Shown: in pieces, positions 1 through 8,700 of the stretch
How positions within the stretch are numbered: the stretch's first letter is position 1
How the letters are laid out: each line of letters opens with the position of its first letter
Program-made: the position numbers and the translations under genes
NCBI RefSeq assembly: GCF_000399665.1
Contig: NZ_KB976986.1
Span: forward strand, 1,802,773 to 1,866,772
Source: Acinetobacter calcoaceticus ANC 3811
Lineage (GTDB): Bacteria; Pseudomonadota; Gammaproteobacteria; Pseudomonadales; Moraxellaceae
DNA: 64,000 nt
Direction of reading: 5' to 3'
The notes under the pieces: model-generated
Database searches by the model: none
Told to the model about the DNA's origin: nothing
The model's input: the letters and a program-made list of their open reading frames with translations, nothing else

Positions 1-1607
1 AGCGTAATCCAGAGATTGTGCTTGACCCAATGTGCGGTTCAGGCACATTTATCATTGAAGCATTAATGATTTTAACTGACCGCGCACCAGGACTTGTTCG
101 CCGTTTTGGATTTAATGGCTGGCATGGTCATGACCGCGACCTTTGGCTTTCACTTAAAGCAGAAGCAGCAGAACGTCACGAAAAAGCGCTTGAATTACCT
201 CTACCTAAATTTTATGCCTACGATGCAGACTGGGAAGCGATTAAAGCAACCCGTGAAAATATTATTGCGGCAGGCTTTGAAAATGTATTAGGTCAGATTC
301 AAATCGAAGAGCGTACTTTAGCTGACTGGCCAGATTTTGCTGCTGAAGGCAAAACTGCATTTATTGTCACTAACCCACCTTATGGTGAACGTTTAGGTGA
401 AAAAGCTTCAAACCGTTCTCTATACCTAGGTTTATCAGCGCTTTTACAAAAACATTTCCCAAATCAATATGCAGCAATTATTGCAGCTCAAATTGAACAA
501 TCTGATGTTTTAGCATTTGAAGCACCTGAAACTTTACGTTTAATGAATGGTAAATTACCAATTTATATTCGTTTCGGTGTAATCAAACCTGAAAAAGTGA
601 ATCAACCATTTTTAGTAAATTGGCAAGCTCAACCTATTGAAATGGAAGAAGCAAAAGACTTCGCTAATCGTTTGCAAAAAAATATGATTGCCTTGAAAAA
701 ATGGGCAACTAAAGAAAATGTTTATTGCTTACGCTTGTATGATGCAGACTTACCTGACTTTAATGTCGCTGTTGACTTATATGGTGACCGTTTACACGTT
801 CAGGAATATGCACCACCAAAAACAATCGATCCAGAAAAAGCTAAAAAACGTTTTAATTTAGCGCTTGCTGCGATTCGTGCTGTTACTGGTTTAAACCGTG
901 ATGCTATCTTTATTAAGACACGTGCACGCCAAACTGGTACAACTCAATATACGAAACAAAGTACAGCTTCAAAACGTTTTATCGTTCAAGAAGGTAAAGC
1001 TAAAATTTTAGTTAACCTGACTGATTACCTAGACACAGGTTTATTCCTTGACCACCGTCAAATGCGTTTACGTATTGCTCAAGAAGCACGTGGTAAACAC
1101 TTCTTGAACTTATATAGTTACACGTCTACTGCAAGCTTACATGCTGCGCTGGGCGGTGCTGCTAGTACAACAAGTGTGGATTTATCTAACACTTACTTAA
1201 ACTGGTCAAAAGAAAACTTTGTTCTAAATGGTTTAACTGTAGATCATCCAGATGAACAACACATGTTCTTTGCCAGCGACTGTTTTGAGTGGTTAAAAGA
1301 AGGTCATGAACAATACGACCTTATTTTTATTGACCCACCGACATTCTCAAACTCTAAAAAGTTCTATGGTACATTCGATGTACAACGTGACCATGTTTCA
1401 CTTATTAAACGCGCAATGAACCGTTTGCACAGTGAAGGTACACTTTACTTTTCGAATAACTATCGCGGTTTTGAAATGGACGAAGAAATTGAAGCTATTT
1501 TTCAGATTGAAGAAATCACTTCTGAAACAATTGGCCTTGATTTTAAACGTAATCAAAAAATCCACCGTGCGTGGAAAATTCAGCACCCTGCTCTAGATCA
1601 GTATTAA
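1..1607 (+). CDS. rlmL: Bifunctional 23S rRNA methyltransferase RlmKL (5' end outside window)
   Basis: The gene is open from the first base, so its N-terminal THUMP part lies upstream and only about 534 codons are visible; the family is usually just over 700 residues. Two methyltransferase modules can be seen. The first has the SAM-binding DPMCGSGTF motif at the window edge and the catalytic NPPYGERLG motif, typical of the RlmL half (m2G2445 of 23S rRNA). The second has FLDHRQMR, NLYSYTSTASLHAA and the IDPPTFSNS motif of the RlmK half (m7G2069). It is a cytoplasmic enzyme that modifies the large-subunit rRNA. The GTG at 18 is an internal valine codon, not the start. The stop codon lies at the edge of the palindrome at 1605-1681. 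Identification is firm from motif order. Confidence 0.95.
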   Translation, partial: RNPEIVLDPMCGSGTFIIEALMILTDRAPGLVRRFGFNGWHGHDRDLWLSLKAEAAERHEKALELPLPKFYAYDADWEAIKATRENIIAAGFENVLGQIQIEERTLADWPDFAAEGKTAFIVTNPPYGERLGEKASNRSLYLGLSALLQKHFPNQYAAIIAAQIEQSDVLAFEAPETLRLMNGKLPIYIRFGVIKPEKVNQPFLVNWQAQPIEMEEAKDFANRLQKNMIALKKWATKENVYCLRLYDADLPDFNVAVDLYGDRLHVQEYAPPKTIDPEKAKKRFNLALAAIRAVTGLNRDAIFIKTRARQTGTTQYTKQSTASKRFIVQEGKAKILVNLTDYLDTGLFLDHRQMRLRIAQEARGKHFLNLYSYTSTASLHAALGGAASTTSVDLSNTYLNWSKENFVLNGLTVDHPDEQHMFFASDCFEWLKEGHEQYDLIFIDPPTFSNSKKFYGTFDVQRDHVSLIKRAMNRLHSEGTLYFSNNYRGFEMDEEIEAIFQIEEITSETIGLDFKRNQKIHRAWKIQHPALDQY

Positions 1608-1681
1608 TAATACTAGAGGTTATTATTACCGTGAAGTAATAATACTAGAGGTTATTATTACTTCACGGTAATAATAACCTC
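1605..1681. repeat. Perfect 29-bp hairpin with an overlapping 24-bp direct repeat
   Basis: Bases 1616-1644 and 1653-1681 are exact reverse complements, separated by an 8-base loop (CTAGAGGT). A 24-base segment beginning at the rlmKL stop codon (1605-1628) recurs at 1637-1660, so part of the structure arose by a 32-base tandem step. The right arm encodes the last codons and stop of the convergent small gene. There is no T-run, so this is not a standard intrinsic terminator. It may still separate the two convergent transcripts. Confidence 0.9.
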
Positions 1682-2074
1682 GCCATGAACATTTTTTGAT
1701 TCAAAATCATAACGCGTAAATCGATCTGCTCTTTCTGGCAAAGCAATCATTTCTAGCTTCTTCTTTTCTTTACTATCAATAACATGATTTTGTTTTTGTT
1801 CTTGATAAGGAGAAAGCACACCAGTTCTAAGTGCATCCCACCGAACTTGCTGTAAATAGTTATCTCCTAACACCTGACGCACTTGTTGTTGTTCTATCGC
1901 AGGCTTTTTGGCATCGTCCTGAGCTTTCGCAATAATGACGGGTAAAGACGCAGTTATCGCTCCTGTTTGAGTTGCAAGCGCACTTTCCGACATTGGTTGT
2001 GCTGCCCATGTGTTTGATAATAATACAGATACACCGCTCAAAATTCCCAGCATATATCCTTGTTTATTGTTCAT
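1658..2074 (-). CDS. Hypothetical secreted protein, about 138 aa
   Basis: I do not recognise a family. The chosen start (ATG 2074) is preceded by TTTTAGG at good spacing; two further ATGs lie just upstream (2080, 2083) and a longer frame runs to 2137. From this start the protein has a short polar N-terminus, a hydrophobic stretch (residues about 7-21) and an alanine-rich cleavage region near TWAAQ, which looks like a Sec signal peptide. The mature part is charged, Gln- and Lys-rich, with no obvious repeats or catalytic motif. The C-terminal codons lie inside the perfect hairpin shared with the end of rlmKL. The gene converges on rlmKL and is likely real because it has a coherent signal peptide and RBS. 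Function is unknown. Confidence 0.65.
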   Translation of the reverse strand: MNNKQGYMLGILSGVSVLLSNTWAAQPMSESALATQTGAITASLPVIIAKAQDDAKKPAIEQQQVRQVLGDNYLQQVRWDALRTGVLSPYQEQKQNHVIDSKEKKKLEMIALPERADRFTRYDFESKNVHGEVIITVK

Positions 2075-2343
2075 TTCCATCATCCTAAAATTGTTATTGT
2101 TTGTTATATCGAACAAAACTAACAACTTTTTAAGCATGTCGCAATGTTATAAACAAACTTCCCGACAATTAACATTGATCATTTTAAAACCTGAATTTTT
2201 TCACAGGCATTTTGTGAATATTCAACTAGTTTTATAGATTTTTATCTCAGACTTGAACGGCCCCCTTAAATCACTTACTGTAATTTTATAATTTATCTGT
2301 AAATTGATTTTATTTATAAATAAACGCCATTCGAGGTAAAATA

Positions 2344-2838
2344 ATGCTTCAGCACTGCTGCCAACTATTAGAAAATCTTCAACTCAAAATTGCCTTTATT
2401 GAAAGTGCGAGTTCCGGTTATTTAACCAGTCAATTTTCCATTCATAAAAATAGTGGTGCAGACATTCTACTCGGTGGTTTAGTGAGTTATGACCCCAGCA
2501 TTAAAGTTAGTATTTTAAAAGTTGACTCAAAGTTAATAGAGACTTACACGGCAGAGTCACCACAAGTCACAGAGGAAATGTGCAAGCTTGGACAAACTTT
2601 ATTTCAAGAAGCCGATATTATTGTAAGTTGTACTGGGCTATTAAAATCTGGAGGAAGTGAAACCTCAGAAAAACCTGTAGGTACCTTTTTTATCTGCATT
2701 TCTTATCAAGAACGTATTTATCATTACCATTATTTTTTATCTGGTCATCCCGAACAAAAATTAAAAACATTAACTCAGAAAGTTTCAGACATCTTAATTG
2801 CTTTACTCACATCAAAAACACAAATAGCCTCACCATAA
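2344..2838 (+). CDS. CinA C-terminal-domain family protein (PncC-like)
   Basis: The 164-residue protein is a stand-alone CinA C-terminal domain, the fold of nicotinamide-nucleotide amidohydrolase (PncC), which returns NMN to nicotinate mononucleotide in pyridine-nucleotide recycling. The canonical AESCTGG loop appears as IESASSG (Ser21 kept; the Cys, Thr and first Gly changed). The GGLVSYDPSIK segment keeps the conserved Tyr49 and Lys54, and TAESPQVTEEMC matches the usual helix. The divergence of the active loop leaves it open whether this copy is catalytic. No N-terminal molybdopterin-type domain is present. It converges on clpB, separated by a terminator hairpin. Confidence 0.8.
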   Translation: MLQHCCQLLENLQLKIAFIESASSGYLTSQFSIHKNSGADILLGGLVSYDPSIKVSILKVDSKLIETYTAESPQVTEEMCKLGQTLFQEADIIVSCTGLLKSGGSETSEKPVGTFFICISYQERIYHYHYFLSGHPEQKLKTLTQKVSDILIALLTSKTQIASP

Positions 2839-2840
2839 AA

Positions 2841-2870
2841 AAAAGAGAATATGTTTCCATATTCTCTTTT
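2841..2870 (-). terminator. Intrinsic terminator of clpB
   Basis: A 13-bp perfect stem (2841-2853 with 2858-2870) has a 4-base loop. Read on the minus strand it is followed by a run of eight T, directly downstream of the clpB stop. On the plus strand it lies just after the CinA-family gene and may also serve it, but with a weaker T tract. Confidence 0.88.
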
Positions 2871-2888
2871 CGGTTTTAGCAGAAAAAC

Positions 2889-5468
2889 TTAGCTGAGTTT
2901 CATTTTATCGAAGACTAAGTGACCATTTTCGCCTTTAACTAAAATGGTATCACCTGCGACAAAATCACCCGACAAGATTTTTTGAGCTAATGTGTTTTCA
3001 ATCTGTTGTTGAATCGCACGTTTTAATGGACGCGCGCCATAAACAGGGTCGAAACCAGCATCAATCAATAAATCAAAAGCAGTGTCATCTACAGTTAAAC
3101 TCATATCACGATCAACAAGACGCGAACGTAAGCGATCCAACTGAATATCGGCAATGCCTCGAATCTGTGCTTTTTTGAGCGAATGGAAAATCACAAGCTC
3201 ATCAATCCGGTTAATAAATTCCGGACGGAAATGCTGACTTACTGCATTCATTACAATGGTACGCACTTCATCGTCTGTTGCACCCTCACCTAGCTCACGT
3301 ACATCTTGTGAACCTAAGTTCGAGGTCATCACAATCACAGTGTTTTTAAAGTCCACTACTCGACCTTGTGAGTCGGTTAAGCGACCGTCATCCAACACTT
3401 GTAGCAAGATATTGAATACATCTGGATGCGCTTTTTCAACCTCATCAAACAACACCACACTATATGGTTTACGGCGAACAGCTTCGGTTAAAACACCGCC
3501 TTCTTCATAACCCACATATCCTGGAGGAGCACCAACCAAACGGCTAACCGAATGTTTCTCCATGAATTCACTCATATCGATACGAATCATGGCATCATCA
3601 CTGTCAAACAAGAAGTTAGCCAGCGCTTTGGTCAACTCAGTTTTACCAACACCTGTTGGCCCTAAGAACAAGAATGAACCACTTGGACGATTCGGATCAG
3701 ACAAGCCCGCACGCGAACGACGAACAGCATTGGAAACAGCAACAACAGCTTCATCCTGCCCTACAACGCGGTCATGTAAAAAACCTTCCATATTGAGTAG
3801 TTTTTCACGCTCGCCTTGCAGCATCTTAGTGACCGGAATTCCTGTTGCAGCACTAACGACCTCAGCAATTTCATTTTCAGTCACTTTAGTACGAATAAGT
3901 TTTGGCTCTTCGTTCTCTTCTGCAACTTCATCTTGCTCAAGTTGTTTTTGTAGCTCTGGAATTACACCGTACTGTAAGCGTGCTGCCTCAGCTAAATCAC
4001 CCTCACGCTGAGCTTTCTCAAAAGCAATACGTGCTTTATCAAGTTCAACTTGAGCTTGTTTAGTGCCTTCTACAAGAGTCTTCTCAGATTTCCAAATCTC
4101 TTCCAGATCGTTGTATTCTTTCTGAACTTCAGCAATCTGTTTTTCAAGATGAGTGACTTCGGCTTTACTACCGACATCTTCATCTTTTTTCACAGCTTCC
4201 AATTGCATTTTCAACTGGATTAAACGGCGATCAAGCTTATCAAGTACTTCGGGTTTAGAGTCAATCTCCATTTTGATACGAGAAGCTGCTTCATCAATCA
4301 AGTCAATTGCCTTGTCTGGTAATTGACGGTCTGTAATATAACGATGAGACATTTTCGCCGCAGCAATAATCGCTGAGTCTAAAATTTGTACACCATGATG
4401 AGTAGCATATTTCTCTTTTAAACCACGTAAAATCGCAATGGTATCTTCTACACTTGGTTCATCAACCAGTACTTTTTGGAAACGACGCTCTAAAGCTGCA
4501 TCTTTTTCAATGTATTGACGGTATTCGTCTAAAGTAGTCGCACCCACACAGCGTAATTCACCACGAGCCAATGCAGGTTTCAACATATTACCTGCATCCA
4601 TTGCGCCGTCGCCTTTACCAGCGCCTACAAGCGTATGCAGCTCATCAATAAACAGGATGATTTCGCCTTCGTGTTTTGCCACATCTTTTAAAACTGCTTT
4701 TAAGCGTTCTTCAAACTCACCACGATACTTAGCACCAGCAAGTAATGAACCTAAGTCGAGGGATAAAACACGTTTATTTTTTAAGCCCTCAGGTACTTCA
4801 CCCTTCACAATACGCTGTGCTAAACCTTCAACAATAGCAGTTTTACCCACACCCGGCTCACCGATGAGTACAGGGTTGTTTTTTGTACGACGTGATAAGA
4901 CTTGAATGGTACGGCGGATTTCGTCATCACGTCCAATTACAGGATCAAGTTTCCCTGCTAAAGCACGCTCATTTAAATCAATCGTATATTTATTAAGTGA
5001 GTCACGTTGATCTTCGTGATTATTACTCATGACTTTGTCACTACCTCGAATATGTTCAATTACTTTGCGTAGGCTGTCGGGAGTTACACCTACAGCACTT
5101 AAAATATTTTTAGTTTCGCCTGTTTCTGCTAAGCCTAATAGCACCCAGTCAGTTGACAAAAATTCATCACCCGCTTTTTGCGCATATCGATCTGCCAGAT
5201 TAAGCGCTTTAACGGCTTCAGGGTTTAAATTGACATCCCCAGTCGGATTCGCAATGGTCGGAGCATCTTTTACAGCTTGCTCAAGCTTTTGTTTAAGTTC
5301 AGGTAACCGTGCACCCGCTTGTTGCAACAAACTAATATTTGATGGCTCTTCTAATAGAGTAGACAAAATATGAATACCCGCGATCGCGGTATGGTCCTTA
5401 CCCATCGCTAAAGATTGAGCATCTGAAAGAGCTTGCTGCAAGCGGTTTGTAAATTTTTCAAAACGCAT
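2889..5468 (-). CDS. clpB: ATP-dependent disaggregase ClpB
   Basis: ClpB is a ring-forming AAA+ chaperone that works with DnaK to pull proteins out of aggregates after heat stress. The 859-residue length fits the family. Domains in order are the N-terminal Clp repeats (about 1-145), NBD1 with Walker A GEPGVGKT at 203-210, the coiled-coil middle domain (about 405-525, rich in Glu/Lys/Gln), and NBD2 with Walker A GPTGVGKT followed by the C-terminal domain. [14 protein letters not shown] pore-region motif is also visible. The start has a GAGGA-type RBS, and a sigma-32-like promoter sits upstream. Met147 lies just before the conserved EDQR/KYTIDL segment, where E. coli starts its short ClpB form, so an N-terminally truncated isoform is possible. 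Confidence 0.98.
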   Translation of the reverse strand: MRFEKFTNRLQQALSDAQSLAMGKDHTAIAGIHILSTLLEEPSNISLLQQAGARLPELKQKLEQAVKDAPTIANPTGDVNLNPEAVKALNLADRYAQKAGDEFLSTDWVLLGLAETGETKNILSAVGVTPDSLRKVIEHIRGSDKVMSNNHEDQRDSLNKYTIDLNERALAGKLDPVIGRDDEIRRTIQVLSRRTKNNPVLIGEPGVGKTAIVEGLAQRIVKGEVPEGLKNKRVLSLDLGSLLAGAKYRGEFEERLKAVLKDVAKHEGEIILFIDELHTLVGAGKGDGAMDAGNMLKPALARGELRCVGATTLDEYRQYIEKDAALERRFQKVLVDEPSVEDTIAILRGLKEKYATHHGVQILDSAIIAAAKMSHRYITDRQLPDKAIDLIDEAASRIKMEIDSKPEVLDKLDRRLIQLKMQLEAVKKDEDVGSKAEVTHLEKQIAEVQKEYNDLEEIWKSEKTLVEGTKQAQVELDKARIAFEKAQREGDLAEAARLQYGVIPELQKQLEQDEVAEENEEPKLIRTKVTENEIAEVVSAATGIPVTKMLQGEREKLLNMEGFLHDRVVGQDEAVVAVSNAVRRSRAGLSDPNRPSGSFLFLGPTGVGKTELTKALANFLFDSDDAMIRIDMSEFMEKHSVSRLVGAPPGYVGYEEGGVLTEAVRRKPYSVVLFDEVEKAHPDVFNILLQVLDDGRLTDSQGRVVDFKNTVIVMTSNLGSQDVRELGEGATDDEVRTIVMNAVSQHFRPEFINRIDELVIFHSLKKAQIRGIADIQLDRLRSRLVDRDMSLTVDDTAFDLLIDAGFDPVYGARPLKRAIQQQIENTLAQKILSGDFVAGDTILVKGENGHLVFDKMKLS

Positions 5469-5505
5469 TCTTGTTATTCCTCACAACAAATTTGTACTTG
5501 TCTAA

Positions 5506-5534
5506 TAGATGGGAACTTTTTCTCGGATTTCAAA
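5506..5534 (-). promoter_or_regulatory. Sigma-32-type heat-shock promoter of clpB
   Basis: On the minus strand TTTGAAA (5528-5534) is followed after 14 bases by CCCATCTA (5506-5513). This closely matches the heat-shock consensus CTTGAAA-N13/14-CCCCATnT. It lies 38 bases upstream of the clpB start codon. Confidence 0.82.
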
Positions 5535-5792
5535 TAAAATTTTATATATTTTTCATAATGTTATTAAAATAACAATGAGTAAAACTCCATTATAATATGG
5601 GTTTATGAATGATCTATTTCAAGTATATTTTGTATAATTTTTAAGAGAAAACAAAAAGGCCAAGTTTTTATCTGAATTTTGGCAACAAATGGCAATTTTA
5701 AAGCTGTGAAATTTTGAATAGTTATAACTGTTAAATTTAAAAATAATTGAAGACAGCCCTTCACTTGAAAGACTGCCTTATAAAACAACTAA
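5535..5792. other. Intergenic region between clpB and the DyP-GRE gene
   Basis: The stretch is AT-rich. It holds one imperfect hairpin (about 5751-5780, pairing AAGACAG with CTGCCTT, followed on the minus strand by an AT-rich tract). This may terminate the large minus-strand gene. A 61-codon minus-strand frame at 5603-5788 has no credible RBS or protein character and is not called. Nothing else is seen. Confidence 0.5.
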
Positions 5793-8700
5793 TCAACTAT
5801 GCCATTGGTGGAACGGGCATTTAGCTTGCTCTGTTTTTTCTACTGGAAGATCTGGCGTAGAGATTGGACGACGCTGATGTTGATCCTGAATGATAGGGAA
5901 TACAGATGTAAAGAAGTTTGACCAACCGCCAGTACGTACTCGCAACAGATTATATTGCTCAGGTGATGTTACAGCTTGAGCAAATGTTTCTGGGTCAGCG
6001 ACCGTTATTGTTAAAATATTGGATGATCCGCCTTGGCTAAATTGCTTTAAAATAGCTACAAGTTCTTTAACACCAAAGTCTTCACCAATATTAAAATCTG
6101 TAGGTGCGCCATCAGCCATTAAATCTGTTCCGACACCAGAAAAACCTTGTAAAGCACGGCTGAATTCAACTGTTTGATGATCAATTGCTAAATCTGCTGG
6201 ACTTGGTGATGGACTTAAATCAGATGCGACAGTTGTACCAAGACGGCGACCATCAGCACTTGCACCATTCCACGCCCCCATCTCTACATGATTTTCAAAA
6301 GTTCCTACGCCAGGTTGAATTTGAATACCAAAAGGATGCTCCTCTGAACCATAACGCTCAGCCAAACTTTTAAGGCTTTGTGCAAATTGGGGCCATGGAT
6401 TGGTAAATGTTTTAACGGATATTTCAGCAATCATTTGAACAATTTGATCGCCTAGTTTATCTACTTCAGAATTCCCTCGCCCATAACGTGGTTGTGCCAA
6501 AGCAATCTCACGTAAGCGCTTATAACGATCAGCTTGTGCAGCAATACGAGCGTGACCAGCTAAATTACTAATAAATGGCTCGGTCATTTTATATCCCCAG
6601 TCACAACACAAGCATTCTAACAACTCAGGCAATGTAGTAACTGCGGTTAATGGATCAAATACCATTGCCTTAATAGCATAAAGTGAATTGATGGTATTAC
6701 TCAGCGAGATATAGCACGGTCCATAAATATTATATTTAGCCCCACCACTATAAAAATCCTGTCCTTTAGCCAAACAGTCATCCATCAATACATTTAAAAT
6801 TGGAGATGGGCAAATATCTGTATTGGCGCCATAACCTAGAATTTGACCATTGAAAGCTTTGCGATTGAGTAATTCAAAATGTTGCTCATAGAGCTCTAAC
6901 AGTTCTTCAAAACTATCAATCTGATCGGCAGGTCTGCTATTTAATGAAACAGTTTGTCCAAACAGATAGCTTTGCCCAGCACTTGAAATTGTTCTACCTT
7001 GATTTAATGCACATTCCAACGGCTGTAATGTCGAGAACCCACCTAAAGAAAACCAGTTTTCACCTGGAAATTGTGGTTCATAACAACCATCACAAGCGTA
7101 ATTTTGTGCTGAACGAATATCGACTTTAGAGTTCCAAGTTGGCAAATTAGTGAGTGTATCTCCCCCTACACCATTTCCACTCTGATGAAGACTAGGAATA
7201 AGCTTTTCATCATTTAATAAAATCGGGTGAGCGCCACCAGATAAAATCGCATGTGCAGCTTCTTCTAAAATCTCTTCAGGAATATCTTTGCGAGTGCGTA
7301 GAGACAAACACGGTGCATTTAACGGTAAACGGCCTGATGCACGAATGAATAATCGTGTGACATCATTGTAGGCAGGTTTGGTTTTAGAAAAGTCTTCTTC
7401 ACCATCCGCGACTGTACCACCAACTGTAATCTGTTGAATCCATTGTCCTAAAGATGCACCTTGAGGATAAGGGCCTGAACTGCCACCCATCGCAAGATTA
7501 CCAAAAGGCTGATGGTCTTCCATAAACATACGGTTTTGTTGTACTTTTTCGTCTAGCTTAATATAGAAGGCATCGATAATTTCTTGGGCTTCTTCAGGCG
7601 GAATCGCATCTTTTTCAAGGAAAGGTTGCAACAGCTGATCCATACGTCCAAATGCTGTTGGCTCACCATTTAAATGCAAACAACTATGCAGTGTGAAAAT
7701 AAATTGAACTGCTTCAATAAATGTGTCCGGTTTATCTTTCGACAACTTTTCCATTCGTCGACCAATAGCAGTTAAGTTCTCTTTTTCGAATTGCTGCTCT
7801 TCTTGCATCTGGGCTGCAATTTTAAATGCAAGTTTTGAGTAGTTTAAGAAATATTCAGAAATACCAATCAATGCCAATACAGAGGCTTCATAGAAATCTT
7901 TCTTTTCTTGAGTCTGTGCATTATTTGCATGTTTAGCAATTTCTTGTTGTAGACCAGCCAAACCTAAATCTAATGCTTTTTTATAATTCGGAATAACATG
8001 CCCCACACCCGATGCTTCACTTAAGTTACGCAGGAAACCTTGAAGGCGCTCTTCTTCAGATAAATATTTCATGACATAGCGACCTTCACCCAAGGTCAAG
8101 TTTGGCATGGCTCCTACAATAATTTCATCAGGCATGATGCGATAAGTGTCCGATCCATAAATGACCTTACCTTGACATTCAAGTCTGCTCGAATATGGAA
8201 CCATTTCACCCGTTTCTTTTAATAATATTTTCCGTCCACGGAAACCATAATTTTCTGATGAGAATAATTGTAGACTTAATCGAATAGCCCAACCTTTACG
8301 TAACATAATTGATAAACCCATAATATTTTCAGGCTTATCATGGATATCGAACTGGTTGATGTAATAATCTATCCCGTTCTCAATCTCTTCTTGTTTACGG
8401 TTGAAGTACCAGTTGTCTTGCCATAAAGAAAATGTATTCTCAAGTAGACTTAAAATACGGTTTGATGGTGGTTTAAAAAATTCACTATGAGGATTTAGAC
8501 CTGTCGCCATATTAAAAAGATAATTACTGTGGTTGTAATACATCAAACCATTATCAGAACTGTTCGTATAATGGCGATCAAATCGAGTCCAATCCATCCC
8601 TGGGAAAAAATTCCAGTTATCGTTATCTAGTCGACTAAAATCATTTAAATATTCTGGAGCATCATCTAATTCTAAATCTTTTAAACTCGGAACATAGAAT

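Noticed and set aside
3562-4011. 149-codon plus-strand frame inside clpB
   Set aside because: Ser/Thr-rich antisense shadow of a conserved coding region; no RBS.
5603-5788. 61-codon minus-strand frame between clpB and the DyP-GRE gene
   Set aside because: No RBS, composition like the AT-rich intergenic DNA, and it overlaps the imperfect terminator hairpin of the large gene.
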